DNA of 64,000 bases, taken from contig NZ_JACXZA010000005.1 in the NCBI RefSeq assembly GCF_014779765.1, positions 433,013-497,012 of the forward strand. Direction: 5' to 3'. Shown here piece after piece: positions 1 to 9,514 of the stretch. Under the pieces are notes generated by a model. It had not been told where the DNA came from and did no database searches. It was given only the letters and a program-made list of their open reading frames with translations. The DNA comes from Paenibacillus terricola (GTDB lineage Bacteria; Bacillota; Bacilli; Paenibacillales; Paenibacillaceae). The translations under genes were made by a program, and so were the position numbers. The number at the start of each line of letters is the position of its first letter. Positions within the stretch are counted from its first letter, which is position 1.

Positions 1-858
1 AGCCTCGTTATAGCGCTCAAGGAAGAAGTGCAGCGGCTTATCCCGAACGATGCCTTCGTCGTCGCTGACGATGGTCGTGTTCGGGTAGTCGTTGTCAGCG
101 GTTACGCTCCCTTTGGAACCGAACACCTCGACACGCTGGTCATAGCCATAAGCTGCGCGGCGGCTGTTGTCAATAACGCCCAGCGCACCATTCTCGAAGC
201 GCAGCGTTGTAATGGCCGTGTCGACATCGCCGTGCTCCGCGAAGACAGGATCGACCAGCACGGTGCCATGAGCCGACACCTCTGCAACTTCGCTGCCGGA
301 CAAGAAACGTGCCATATCAAAGTCGTGAATGGCCATGTCCATGAACAGGCCGCCAGATACTTTGATGTAATCGGGATGCGGTGGATTCGGATCGCGGGAA
401 GTGATTTTGATGATATGCGGTTCACCGACACGGCCCTGCTGCACTAGCTCCTGAACGCGCTTGAAGTTATGGTCGAACCGGCGGTTGAAGCCGATCTGCA
501 GTTTGACGCCCGCTGCGCGCACGCTGTTCAGCGCTTCCTTCGTTCGTTCGATATCCATGCTCACTGGCTTTTCGCAGAAAATATGCTTGCCCGCTGCTGC
601 CGCCTCGATGATGAGCGGTACATGCGTATCCGTCGGCGAGCAGATGAACACAGCGTCAATATCCGGGTTGCCGATGATCGCTCCGCTATCCTTCGCGACA
701 TGCGTAATGCCTCGCTCGCTCGCCCAAGCGCGCAGTTCTTCGCCCGCGAACGGGTCGCTGATTGCGATAACTTCCGCCCCTGGCATGCGAAGGAGATTAT
801 CTGCGTGAATTTTACCGATACGGCCTGCGCCGATGATGCCGACTCTCACTTTACCCAT
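1..858 (-). CDS. iolG: Inositol 2-dehydrogenase (Gfo/Idh/MocA family), 3' end outside window
   Basis: NAD-dependent oxidation of myo-inositol to 2-keto-myo-inositol, the first step of cytosolic inositol catabolism. The reading frame starts at the ATG ending at 858, preceded by GGAGGAG, and opens with a Rossmann nucleotide-binding loop (VGIIGAGRIGKIHAD). The CEKP segment with the Lys expected in this family follows, then an MDMAIHDFD segment carrying catalytic-type Asp/His residues. The frame is open to base 1, so the C-terminus is not seen. It is the last visible gene of the iolD-E-C-A-G transcript, separated from iolA by about 120 nt that contain a hairpin. Other Gfo/Idh/MocA sugar dehydrogenases look similar; the inositol assignment rests on the family pattern plus the operon. 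Confidence 0.9.
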   Translation of the reverse strand, partial: MGKVRVGIIGAGRIGKIHADNLLRMPGAEVIAISDPFAGEELRAWASERGITHVAKDSGAIIGNPDIDAVFICSPTDTHVPLIIEAAAAGKHIFCEKPVSMDIERTKEALNSVRAAGVKLQIGFNRRFDHNFKRVQELVQQGRVGEPHIIKITSRDPNPPHPDYIKVSGGLFMDMAIHDFDMARFLSGSEVAEVSAHGTVLVDPVFAEHGDVDTAITTLRFENGALGVIDNSRRAAYGYDQRVEVFGSKGSVTADNDYPNTTIVSDDEGIVRDKPLHFFLERYNEA

Positions 859-880
859 TGCTGCTTCTCCTCCTGAAGTG

Positions 881-914
881 CCCCGGCATAGAAGGCAAGG
901 CTGCCTTGCCGGGG
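881..914 (-). other. Intercistronic hairpin between iolA and iolG
   Basis: CCCCGGCA (881-888) pairs with TGCCGGGG (907-914), and a nested GGCAAGG/CCTTGCC pair (894-900/904-910) offers an alternative stem. No T-run follows on the transcribed strand, so it is not a standard terminator. An mRNA-stabilising or processing element is more likely. Confidence 0.6.
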
Positions 915-978
915 CTGTTGATGCTAGCATGCATGCTGTGCTTAGCTTGATGCTGCTGTTATAAGCCTCCGCTTACTA

Positions 979-2439
979 CTACCAGCGGGTCGTGATCATT
1001 TTCTTGCGCGTATAGAACTCCACGCCATCGGTACCGTTCGCATGAAGGTCGCCGTAGAACGATTTCTTCCAGCCCGAGAACGGGAAGAATGCCATCGGCG
1101 CCGGTACGCCGAGGTTAACGCCCAGCATGCCTGCATCGATATTCTCGCGGAAGTGACGAACGCTGCCGCCATCCTTCGTGAACAAGCAAGCGCCATTCGC
1201 GAATTCTGATTGATTCGCGATGTCGATCGCCTCGTCGAGCGTTTCCGCGCGCATAATGGATAGTACCGGAGCAAAAATTTCATCTTTCCAAATTTTCATC
1301 TCGCACTGAACGTTATCGAACAGTGTAGGGCCAACGAAGTAGCCGTCGCCGCTTGTCGCTGCATCTTTTCTGCCGTCGCGAAGCAGCGTTGCGCCTTCCT
1401 TCTCGCCCGACTCGATGTAGCCAAGCGTCCGTTCTTTGTGTGGTCCGCGGATAACCGGTCCCAGGAAGATGCCTTCTTCCATGCCGTTGCCGATCGTGAT
1501 CGCATCCGCTGCTGCCTGCAGCTTCTCGACGAGTACGTCGCCGATATTGCCGACAGCAACAACGACGGAGCAGGCCATGCAGCGTTCGCCAGCCGAACCG
1601 AAGGCTGCGCTGATGATCTGCGTAACCGCAGCATCCAGATCAGCGTCCGGCAGCACGATCGAATGATTCTTCGCACCAGCCAGCGCCTGAACGCGTTTGC
1701 CATGCGCCGATGCCGTGCGGTACACGTACTCTGCTACCGGTTGGGAGCCTACAAACGACACCGCAGCGATGCCCGGATGCTCGAGGATGCCATTGACCAC
1801 GTCGTGCGCGCCATGCACGATGCTCAGCACGCCGCTTGGCAGACCAGCTTCGATGAACAGCTCCGCCAGACGTTGTGCCAGCAGCGGCGTACGTTCGGAC
1901 GGCTTCAGCACGAAGGTGTTGCCGCATGCGATTGCGAGCGGGTACATCCAACAAGGCACCATCATCGGGAAGTTGAATGGCGTAATGCCGCCAACGACGC
2001 CGATTGGGTAGCGATACATGCCGGACTCCAGGTTCGTCGCGATATCCGGCAGCTGTTTGCCCATCATCAGCGTAGGAGCGCCTGCCGCGAACTCGACGCA
2101 TTCGATGCCGCGCTGCACTTCGCCATAAGCCTCGGCGTAGCTCTTGCCATTCTCCTGCGTGATCAGACGGGCGAGCTCCTCCCAATGATCGACGAGCAGC
2201 TGTTGATATTTGAACAGAACGCGCGCACGGCGAGGCACCGCTGTGCGGCTCCAGCTCTTGAACGCTTCTTGCGCAGCGCGGACAGCCTGGTCAACCTCTT
2301 CCTTCGTAGAGATCGGAACGTAGGCAAGCACTTCTTCGGTAGCAGGATTATAGACAGGCTCGGTAACGCCGGATGCGGAAGGCACCCACTGTCCGCCGAT
2401 CAAATTGTTCAACGTTACTGCGGCATTTGTATTAGTCAT
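979..2439 (-). CDS. iolA: Methylmalonate-semialdehyde dehydrogenase (acylating)
   Basis: CoA-acylating aldehyde dehydrogenase that converts malonate semialdehyde (or methylmalonate semialdehyde) to acetyl-CoA (or propionyl-CoA), the last step of the inositol pathway. The 486-aa product matches the usual family length. It has the ALDH fold signatures GGITPFNFP, the cofactor-site [10 protein letters not shown] segment and the nucleophile region GSAGERCMA with the catalytic Cys. I chose the ATG ending at 2439 (MTNTNAAVT) because GAGGAG stands about 8 nt upstream; the longer frame to 2466 has no such site. It lies 77 nt downstream of iolC in the same orientation. Aldehyde dehydrogenases of other specificity are possible in principle, but operon position makes IolA by far the best call. 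Confidence 0.95.
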   Translation of the reverse strand: MTNTNAAVTLNNLIGGQWVPSASGVTEPVYNPATEEVLAYVPISTKEEVDQAVRAAQEAFKSWSRTAVPRRARVLFKYQQLLVDHWEELARLITQENGKSYAEAYGEVQRGIECVEFAAGAPTLMMGKQLPDIATNLESGMYRYPIGVVGGITPFNFPMMVPCWMYPLAIACGNTFVLKPSERTPLLAQRLAELFIEAGLPSGVLSIVHGAHDVVNGILEHPGIAAVSFVGSQPVAEYVYRTASAHGKRVQALAGAKNHSIVLPDADLDAAVTQIISAAFGSAGERCMACSVVVAVGNIGDVLVEKLQAAADAITIGNGMEEGIFLGPVIRGPHKERTLGYIESGEKEGATLLRDGRKDAATSGDGYFVGPTLFDNVQCEMKIWKDEIFAPVLSIMRAETLDEAIDIANQSEFANGACLFTKDGGSVRHFRENIDAGMLGVNLGVPAPMAFFPFSGWKKSFYGDLHANGTDGVEFYTRKKMITTRW

Positions 2440-2516
2440 GGTGGGAATCTCCTCTCGAATGGTCAATATAGGATGGAAAAGGAATGAGCTTAGAAGTACC
2501 TATTAATTCGTCGCTA

Positions 2517-3527
2517 TTAATTCGCTACAATTTCGCCTCTGTTGCAGCGCTCGATGTAATCATGCACCTGCTCTACGGTCGGCATTGCGTCAGAGCAGCT
2601 GTGGCTGGAGATGACAATGGAAGCGGCGGCGCTGCCGAATGCCATGCTGTCGCTGATCGTCCAGCCTTGCATCAGGCCATACAGGAAGCCTGCTGCATAA
2701 GAGTCGCCTGCGCCGAACGTCTTAACGACCTGCGCCGGGTAACTTCTTGCACGGTGAGAGTCGCCGTCCTTCGTGTAGGCGATAGAGCCCTCCTTGCCAT
2801 GCTTGATAATGACGATCTGCGCGGAATGATCGAACCAACGAGCAGCCGTTACGCGATCGTCACGGTCCGGGTTGTGCACGAACCGCTCCATCATGTCGAA
2901 CTCTTCGCGCGTTCCGAGCAGAATGTCGCATTTCTCGGCGGCTAGGTTATAGTAAGCGGCCGTCTCCTCGTCCGACGTCCACGTGTAAGGCCGATAATCA
3001 AGGTCGAACGCGATGACGACGCCGTGCCGCTTCGCGTATTCGAGCGCTTGGAACACCGCCTCGCGAGAAGGGCTCTTCGCAAGCGCAGTGCCGGAGATAA
3101 GCAGCATCTGGGACTGTGCGATCACATCTTCCGGCACTTCGGTCGACTCCAGCAGCAAGTCAGCGGCATTGTCGCGATACATAAGAATGCTGCAGTCCGT
3201 CGGGCTTTTGATCTCGGTAAAAGCAAGCCCCGTCACCGCACCCGTCCGATCTACCGAGACACCCGTGCGGTCGATGCCTTCACGATCCAAGTATCCCGTA
3301 ATGAATCGGCCCATCTGATCGTTCGCAACCTTGCCGATAAAGCCGGTGCGCAGCCCCAGTCGGGACATCCCGATGCAGATGTTAGCCGGCGATCCGCCGA
3401 CATATTTGGTGAATGTCACCGTCTCTTCCATCGGTCGGTTGATCTCGTTTGCATTCAAATCAATGCACAACCGCCCGATGGCGACAAAATGATTCGGCTT
3501 GCTCCCGTTCCACGTAATCGGATTCAT
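2517..3527 (-). CDS. iolC: 5-dehydro-2-deoxygluconokinase (PfkB family)
   Basis: Phosphorylates 5-dehydro-2-deoxy-D-gluconate in inositol catabolism. The 336-aa protein has both PfkB signatures: an N-terminal GGSPANICIGMSRLG segment, where substrate is bound, and the C-terminal anion-hole/catalytic motif TFGAGDSYAAGF. The start at 3527 (MNPITWNG) is preceded by AAAGGAG. Its ATG overlaps the TGA of iolE in an ATGA arrangement, implying translational coupling. A longer in-frame extension to 3737 runs inside iolE and is rejected. Confidence 0.94.
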   Translation of the reverse strand: MNPITWNGSKPNHFVAIGRLCIDLNANEINRPMEETVTFTKYVGGSPANICIGMSRLGLRTGFIGKVANDQMGRFITGYLDREGIDRTGVSVDRTGAVTGLAFTEIKSPTDCSILMYRDNAADLLLESTEVPEDVIAQSQMLLISGTALAKSPSREAVFQALEYAKRHGVVIAFDLDYRPYTWTSDEETAAYYNLAAEKCDILLGTREEFDMMERFVHNPDRDDRVTAARWFDHSAQIVIIKHGKEGSIAYTKDGDSHRARSYPAQVVKTFGAGDSYAAGFLYGLMQGWTISDSMAFGSAAASIVISSHSCSDAMPTVEQVHDYIERCNRGEIVAN

Positions 3528-4447
3528 GCTTGCGCTCCTTTCCCGACCTCTGCGGCCAGCTTCCCGATATGAATGAGTGCTCGCAGCGCATAATCGAATG
3601 GCGGATGAAGCGCTGGATCCTGCTCGCCCTCCAGCATCGCCCAGCCATCGTAGCCTCGGCTCAGCAGTTCGGTGATGATCGGCTGGAAGTCTAGACAGCC
3701 GTCGCCGGGCACTGTGAACACGCCTTTGCGAATGCAAGTTACGAAATCGGCATTCTCTGCTCTTGCTTCGTCCAGCACCTGCTGGCGTACGTCCTTCAGG
3801 TGCACGTAAGCGATTCGATCATAATGCTTGCGCAGCAGCGCAAGCGGGTCCGATCCGCCATAATGGGCATGGCCGGTATCATACAGCAGCCAGACGAGCG
3901 ACGGATCGGTCATGGCCATCAGTCGATCGATCTCCTCGTCCGATTCCACGACCGTCCCGCCGTGATGATGATACGCAAGCTTCATCCCATACTCGGCAGC
4001 GATGCTCCCCGCAGCGTTGAGCCCTTCCGCCAGCGACTGCCAGCCAGCTTCATCCAGTCGCAGCACTTCTTTCTCGTTAGGCGTGCGACGCGGATCAAAG
4101 TGCAGCGAGCCGCCGACCTCCGCCGTGCTGATGACCTTGCTGCCCATGCGGCTTAGAAACTCGACATGCGCCCGATAAGCAGCCAGCTCTGATTCGCGAT
4201 ATTCCGGTGCGGAGAACAGCACCGATTTCCACTGCGACACCAACTGAATGCCTCGGGAGTCAAGTGCCCGCTTCAACACATCCTCGTCCGTCGGATATTT
4301 GCGGCCCATCTCCGTGCCGGTCAAGCCAAGCTTCATAATATCGTTAAGGATCGTTTCGTATGTCGTATCAGCCCCGTGCTCGCGCACGTCTTCGCCGACC
4401 CAGTTGATGGGATGGGCGCCTAACTTGAACGTCAAGTTGCTCAGCAT
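3524..4447 (-). CDS. iolE: myo-Inosose-2 dehydratase
   Basis: Dehydrates 2-keto-myo-inositol to 3D-(3,5/4)-trihydroxycyclohexane-1,2-dione. The 307-aa protein is a TIM-barrel of the xylose-isomerase-like superfamily. Its opening segment (KLGAHPINWVGED) is typical of IolE, and metal-ligand-type residues appear in the HHHGG, YDTGHAHYGG and HLKDVR segments. It sits 19 nt downstream of iolD and overlaps iolC by 4 nt. Confidence 0.95.
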   Translation of the reverse strand: MLSNLTFKLGAHPINWVGEDVREHGADTTYETILNDIMKLGLTGTEMGRKYPTDEDVLKRALDSRGIQLVSQWKSVLFSAPEYRESELAAYRAHVEFLSRMGSKVISTAEVGGSLHFDPRRTPNEKEVLRLDEAGWQSLAEGLNAAGSIAAEYGMKLAYHHHGGTVVESDEEIDRLMAMTDPSLVWLLYDTGHAHYGGSDPLALLRKHYDRIAYVHLKDVRQQVLDEARAENADFVTCIRKGVFTVPGDGCLDFQPIITELLSRGYDGWAMLEGEQDPALHPPFDYALRALIHIGKLAAEVGKGAQA

Positions 4448-4466
4448 GCTTACTCCTCCTGTCTGC

Positions 4467-6341
4467 TTATCGATACGTCCGCGACGCTGCTTCCGCCGTC
4501 TTGCTTACTGACTCCGCATGCGCCTCATTCACCTTGACGCTGGCCGATACTTCCGGTACATCAACGCGCCACCACGAATCATAACCATCCGTATTCGTGC
4601 CTGGCAGAACCTTCACCTCGATCAGCGTCGTCGTGCTGCATTGCCGAGCCTCCAGCAGCGCTTTGCGAAGCCCTTCAGCTGTCGTCACCGTGCAAGCCGG
4701 AACGCCAAGGCTGCGAGCATGCCCTGCAAAATCAATCGGCATATAAGAGCCGCTCAGTTGCCCTGTATCGTGATCGCGGAAGCGGAATTCATTGCCGAAG
4801 CCGTCGCTGCCATGCCCGCGCTGCAAATTGTGAATGCACTGGTAGCCATTGTTGTCGAACAGCACAACCGTCATCTTGACACCCTCTTGCAGGCTCGTGA
4901 CCAGCTCGGAATGAAGCATCAGGTAGCTGCCGTCACCCACGAATGCGTATACATCGCGATTCGGCTCTGCCAGCGCGGCGCCAAACGCGCCGCTTACCTC
5001 GTATCCCATGCAAGAGAAGCCGTATTCCATGTGATAGGTGCGCGGCTCCGACGGTCGCCATACACGATGCAGGTCGCCCGGAAGGCTGCCTGCCGCACAG
5101 ACGATCACGTCGGATGGCTGCAGCGTCTCGTTCAACACGCCAAGCGCGCGTGTTTGCGTCAAGCCAAGATCGCTCTCCAGCGCATACAGCCGATCAACCT
5201 CGCGCGTCCATTCCGACTTCAGCTCCTCAAGCTCGCCTTCGCCATAACCGCTTGTATAACCGGTTTCGGACAACGCTTCGCGCAGCTCGTCAAGCGATAC
5301 TCTCGCATCGCCAATAACGGCGCAGCCATCCAACTTCACCGAGTCGAATGGGCTAATGTTCAGATTCACGAACTGCACGTTCGGATTCGCAAACATCCAC
5401 TTCGATGCCGTTGTAAAATCGGAATAACGCGTACCAACGCCGATGATGACGTCCGCTTCGTGAGCCAACCTATTCGCTGCAAGCGTACCGGTCGTACCGA
5501 CACCGCCCATGTTCAACTCATCGTTCCATGGAAGCACGCTCTTGCCCGCCTGCGTCTCTGCGACCGGGATGCGGAATGCCTTGGCGAAAGCATGCAAGCT
5601 CTCGGTGGCATCCGCATAGTGAACGCCTCCGCCTGCGATGATAAGCGGCTTGCGCTTCCCGGCGATCAACTCTGCCGCCCTGCGCACTGCGTCAGCAGAT
5701 GGCGGTCGACGATCGATGTGATGTACCCTCTTAGCAAAGAATGCTTCCGGATAGTCGTACGCTTCCGCCTGTACGTCCTGCGGCAGCGCCAACGTTACCG
5801 CTCCCGTCTCTGCAGGGTCGGTCAGCACGCGAATCGCCTGAAGCGCAGCCGTCATCAACTGCTCCGGCCGAACGATTCGGTCCCAATAACGGCTTACTGG
5901 CCGGAAGGCGTCAACAGCCGATACGGTGTAATCGCTCTGCACTTCCAACTGCTGAAGCACAGGATCTGGCTGCCGGCATGCGAAGTTGTCGCCCGGAAGG
6001 AGCAGCAGCGGAATGCGGTTAACAGTCGCCGTACCCGCCGCTGTCACCATATTGAGCGCGCCAGGTCCGATCGAGGAAGTACAAGCCCAGATTTGTCGGC
6101 GTCCGTTCTGTTTCGCATAGGCAGTTGCCGCATGCGCCATTCCTTGCTCGTTCTTGCCTTGAATGAATTGCAGCGTTCCGGCGCTGCGCTCCAGTGCTTC
6201 ACCGATTCCCGTCACGTTCCCGTGTCCGAAGATGCCCATCACGCCGCGGACGAATTTCGTCTCCTGCCCATCCACGGAGATGTATTGGTTATCGAGAAAC
6301 CGGAGAAGCGCCTGCGCCATAGTCAGTCGAATCGTAGTCAT
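4467..6341 (-). CDS. iolD: 3D-(3,5/4)-trihydroxycyclohexane-1,2-dione hydrolase
   Basis: Thiamine-diphosphate enzyme that opens the cyclohexanedione ring to 5-deoxy-glucuronate. The 624-aa protein has the three-part ThDP architecture: an N-terminal Pyr domain (GIFGHGNVTGIGEAL), a central Rossmann-like domain, and a C-terminal PP domain with the GDGSY...NN cofactor motif (about residues 465-500). It is the first gene of the iol transcript. GAGAGGTAG stands before the ATG, and a LacI-type palindrome lies about 30 nt upstream of the start. Confidence 0.95.
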   Translation of the reverse strand: MTTIRLTMAQALLRFLDNQYISVDGQETKFVRGVMGIFGHGNVTGIGEALERSAGTLQFIQGKNEQGMAHAATAYAKQNGRRQIWACTSSIGPGALNMVTAAGTATVNRIPLLLLPGDNFACRQPDPVLQQLEVQSDYTVSAVDAFRPVSRYWDRIVRPEQLMTAALQAIRVLTDPAETGAVTLALPQDVQAEAYDYPEAFFAKRVHHIDRRPPSADAVRRAAELIAGKRKPLIIAGGGVHYADATESLHAFAKAFRIPVAETQAGKSVLPWNDELNMGGVGTTGTLAANRLAHEADVIIGVGTRYSDFTTASKWMFANPNVQFVNLNISPFDSVKLDGCAVIGDARVSLDELREALSETGYTSGYGEGELEELKSEWTREVDRLYALESDLGLTQTRALGVLNETLQPSDVIVCAAGSLPGDLHRVWRPSEPRTYHMEYGFSCMGYEVSGAFGAALAEPNRDVYAFVGDGSYLMLHSELVTSLQEGVKMTVVLFDNNGYQCIHNLQRGHGSDGFGNEFRFRDHDTGQLSGSYMPIDFAGHARSLGVPACTVTTAEGLRKALLEARQCSTTTLIEVKVLPGTNTDGYDSWWRVDVPEVSASVKVNEAHAESVSKTAEAASRTYR

Positions 6342-6369
6342 GGCTATCTACCTCTCTTTTCACATTTGG

Positions 6370-6385
6370 GATTAAGCGCTTAACC
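6370..6385. promoter_or_regulatory. Palindromic LacI-type operator candidate upstream of iolD
   Basis: A perfect 12-bp palindrome TTAAGCGCTTAA (6372-6383), extended by a G/C pair on either side, has the AAGCGCTT core typical of LacI/GalR-family operators. It lies in the iolD leader, about 30 nt before the start codon. It lacks the TG/CA ends of a full CcpA cre site, so a pathway-specific LacI-type regulator is as likely as CcpA. No clear -35/-10 pair was seen nearby. Confidence 0.5.
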
Positions 6386-6520
6386 TTATTTAAAAAAGCA
6401 CTGTCCGCTCCGCATCATTGCGTTGTCGGCAGATCTATCATTTTCAAACCATGTATGATAACTATCGCTATCGTGTATTGCCACTGCCACATTCAATTAG
6501 CATATAGCTGCGTTCATCCG

Positions 6521-7201
6521 TCAGGAGCTGATGCTCTCCACCTCGACCGAGATGACCGGCTTCAGCCGCTTCATCTGCTCGTAAACCGACACCGTCGGAT
6601 AACGATCGGCGGAAGATAGAACGAGACGGATTTCCTTATGCCCGTCGCCCGTATCCCGAATCTTCGTATGCTTGACCTGATGCTCGCCGCGAATGCTTGC
6701 CATGACGTCATTCAGGTCTTCCGCCATATCGACGATCAGACAGACCGATATGTCTTTCTCCCGCAGCTTCGAGGGCCCGAATGCACGAACGGCGAACGGC
6801 ACCAAGTTAACAGCAACGATAATGAAACAAACGGCCGTGAAAGCCTCTTTATAAAATCCCGCGCCAGCCGCGATCCCGAGCGCCGATGCCGACCAGACCA
6901 TCGCCGCCGTCGTTAGTCCGGAGATAACGTCGTTGCTGCGCCGAAGGATGACGCCGGCTCCGATGAAGCCGACGCCGCTAATGATCTGGGCAGCCAGCCG
7001 CATTGGGTCCATATTCGTCATGCCGGGGTGCGTCAGCTTGCCCGAAGCCTCAATGGATACGATCGTAATGAGACAGCTGGCAACGGCAATAACCATACTC
7101 GTCTTCATGCCGAGCGGTTTATGGCGAAGCTGGCGATCCACACCGATGAGCAACCCCAATGCGAGAGCGGCCGCCAGTTTAACCGTATATTCCAACGCCA
7201 C
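6521..7201 (-). CDS. MgtC/SapB family inner-membrane protein
   Basis: The 226-aa protein has four or five hydrophobic segments in its first ~145 residues, with the family hallmarks GLLIGVDRQLRHKPLGMKT and GVGFIGAGVILR. A soluble C-terminal ACT-like domain of about 80 residues follows. MgtC proteins influence Mg2+-limited growth and ATP synthase or membrane potential in other bacteria; the role here is unknown. The start is GTG at 7201, behind GGGGAGG. It lies 39 nt downstream of the GH105 gene in the same orientation, so it is probably the last gene of that transcript, which is an odd companion for a polysaccharide cluster. Confidence 0.85.
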   Translation of the reverse strand: MALEYTVKLAAALALGLLIGVDRQLRHKPLGMKTSMVIAVASCLITIVSIEASGKLTHPGMTNMDPMRLAAQIISGVGFIGAGVILRRSNDVISGLTTAAMVWSASALGIAAGAGFYKEAFTAVCFIIVAVNLVPFAVRAFGPSKLREKDISVCLIVDMAEDLNDVMASIRGEHQVKHTKIRDTGDGHKEIRLVLSSADRYPTVSVYEQMKRLKPVISVEVESISS

Positions 7202-7240
7202 GGCTAGCCACCTCCCCGTCCGATCAGATGCACCGCAGGC

Positions 7241-9514
7241 TTAGATCTTAGCAGCTTCCGCAGTTGCAGCAGCACCTACGTCTGCTCCGAGCGCCTCTTC
7301 AAGCTGCATGATCTCCACGCCGGCAAGCATCATAATGCCAATGCCGTGATTATCGTTAATGACCGTACGCAGATCGAACATGTAATATTCCGGCGAGAAC
7401 GAGTAGCGCGATCCGCTGCAAACGCCGTGTACGCTGCCCGTTCGGTCAATCGCCTTCTCCGTTAGTCCGCGCCAAGCCTTCTTCGCTGCGGTCGTATACG
7501 ACGAGCCGTCCGCGAACCAACCGAACCGAACCCCACGAGCGAAAGCATAGGTGAACATCGCCGTGCAAGAAGCTTCTTCATAAGCTTCAGGCTGGTTCAG
7601 CACCTGCCTCCATAGGCCGGATTCACCCTGCAGGGCAGCGATTCCGCCGCACATCTCGCGGAAGAACGACAGCAGTTCTTCCCGATCTGGATGATCCAGT
7701 GGCAGCCGCTCCAGCAGCTCGGTCATGGAGAACAGTACCCAGCCATTCCCGCGACCCCATGGCATTCTCGTCGCTTGACCGTATTTGAAATCATAGACAT
7801 GCGACATGATGCGTTCGTCTTCGATAAACAGATAGCGGCGGAACAGTAGAAACTGCTTCGCAGCTTCATCCAGCGCTTCTCGACGCCCTGTTGCACCTGC
7901 GTAACGCACTAGGAATGGGGTGCTCATATACAGGTCATCCGCCCACATCGTATTGGCTGCATATTCGCCCGGGCATAGGCGGTAGAAGGCGCCATCCTCC
8001 CGACGCTCCAGCTTGTTCAGCATGAAATCGGCGATCGCATCAGCGATTCGCAGGAATACCGGATCTCCTGCCATCGAATGCGCTTCGAGCATAGCGGAGC
8101 CGAACGAGCCGCAGTTATCCAGCATTTTGATGAGAACCAACTGCTGGTTGACCGACGGGAATCCGTATTGATCGCGATCCCATAACGAGTAATCATACAT
8201 CTCGGTGCAGCTGCGGATATGGCGAAGCGCATAGTCGGCAAGCTCCGGCCGGTTCAACGTCCGGGAAGCCCGAAGCAGGCCGTACATCGTAACGCCAAGC
8301 GGATAATCCCAGCGGCCGTAGTTGGTCGCAGAGCCTGTCGTCCATTTGTTGCTCAACATCGCATTCTCGTAATACGGCCGCACTCTCGTATCCGGCGCAT
8401 CTACCGACCAATACGTATGGCCGGATGGACGTCCTTTGGCATCAATCGCTGGCAGCAATGAGGTCATTGAGCGGACAGATGACGGGTCCGTGCTTACCTT
8501 CGGATCCAACGGACCGGCATACAGCCATGCCCCGTCGTATCCGTGCACAGGCCGAGGCAGTTCGAATGCGAGCTGGCGGCCTTCTGCGTGGGCATGGATG
8601 TCGAAGCCCCAGCCTTTCGGGCCGTTCATGGTGCGAATGAGCAGTTCCGGATGCGAAGATCCCAACGTCACGGTCGTACGGAACGATCCCGCTTCCGCCA
8701 GGCTAAGAACCTGCTCATTATCTAACCAGACGAATGTCGGGCCGTGAGCATACCCTTCGAGAGAGACTGTAAGTCCGTAGCCAACTGCATCAAGCCGCGT
8801 CCAGCCGTATGCTGCCGTCTGTCGGCTAGGCAATCCGAACAACCGCTCCACATTGGGCCTTCCTGAACGTTCTGTGTCCCACTTCGTCGCTGGAAGCCAA
8901 GCAAGGCCGCTGGCCTCCTCTACCCCCTCCGAATCAGGGAACGCTCCACTCACTCCGAATCGCGATGCCGAGACGGGCTCGGAATAAACCCAGCCAGCCA
9001 TTCCATCCCGCGCTTGGAACGGAGCCAGTACGTTAAGGATTCGAACCTTGGCTTCTTCTGCGCCGAAGCGGCAGCCGAAGCCGGCTGGCGATCGGCGAAC
9101 CTCGATCAGAATGTCGTTCCAGCCTTGGCGAAACAAAAGGGGCACGATTACTCGTGCGTCCGGCTTCATCTCGTCAACTGCACCGGATCGATACAGATGC
9201 TCTCCGTTCAAATACAACGAAGTCGGACCAAGCGGTTCCAACACGCCGTCGATCGACCGCTCATCGTCGCTCCACACGCGCCCGAGCATATAGACGTATT
9301 CGCCGTGTTTGGCTTCCGGCAGCCTGCTTGCCATCTCCATGTCGTATAATCCTTCGGCCGTCTGCATAATCCCAGCGGTCGAGAAGGCGCGAAGCGCGAA
9401 GGGGACTGGCGGATTCGCGCCGGTATAACGAGACGAGACAAGCTCTACAATGCCGCGAGCGTCATCTCCGAACGCATATTGCGAGCTTTGACGCTTATTG
9501 AAATATACGGTCAT
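7241..9514 (-). CDS. GH105 (GH88-like) unsaturated uronyl hydrolase with N-terminal beta domains
   Basis: The C-terminal ~370 residues show the (alpha/alpha)6-barrel pattern of the YteR/YesR group: a WDYPLGVTMYGL opening, a TMWADDLYM segment (about residue 525) carrying the catalytic-type Asp, and WGRGNGWVLFSM (about 585-596). These enzymes remove the 4,5-unsaturated uronic acid left by polysaccharide lyases. The first ~380 residues are beta-rich, with no signal peptide, so the enzyme is probably cytoplasmic and acts on imported oligosaccharides. At 757 aa it is about twice the size of a minimal GH105. The start overlaps the upstream stop (ATGA) and follows AAGGAGGAG. The exact substrate cannot be read from sequence. 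Confidence 0.82.
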   Translation of the reverse strand: MTVYFNKRQSSQYAFGDDARGIVELVSSRYTGANPPVPFALRAFSTAGIMQTAEGLYDMEMASRLPEAKHGEYVYMLGRVWSDDERSIDGVLEPLGPTSLYLNGEHLYRSGAVDEMKPDARVIVPLLFRQGWNDILIEVRRSPAGFGCRFGAEEAKVRILNVLAPFQARDGMAGWVYSEPVSASRFGVSGAFPDSEGVEEASGLAWLPATKWDTERSGRPNVERLFGLPSRQTAAYGWTRLDAVGYGLTVSLEGYAHGPTFVWLDNEQVLSLAEAGSFRTTVTLGSSHPELLIRTMNGPKGWGFDIHAHAEGRQLAFELPRPVHGYDGAWLYAGPLDPKVSTDPSSVRSMTSLLPAIDAKGRPSGHTYWSVDAPDTRVRPYYENAMLSNKWTTGSATNYGRWDYPLGVTMYGLLRASRTLNRPELADYALRHIRSCTEMYDYSLWDRDQYGFPSVNQQLVLIKMLDNCGSFGSAMLEAHSMAGDPVFLRIADAIADFMLNKLERREDGAFYRLCPGEYAANTMWADDLYMSTPFLVRYAGATGRREALDEAAKQFLLFRRYLFIEDERIMSHVYDFKYGQATRMPWGRGNGWVLFSMTELLERLPLDHPDREELLSFFREMCGGIAALQGESGLWRQVLNQPEAYEEASCTAMFTYAFARGVRFGWFADGSSYTTAAKKAWRGLTEKAIDRTGSVHGVCSGSRYSFSPEYYMFDLRTVINDNHGIGIMMLAGVEIMQLEEALGADVGAAATAEAAKI

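Noticed and set aside
1438-2487. 349-aa plus-strand frame opposite iolA
   Set aside because: No recognisable domain or ribosome binding site; shadow of iolA.
4518-6383. 621-aa plus-strand frame opposite iolD
   Set aside because: Arg/His-rich composition without domains; it is a high-GC shadow of iolD.
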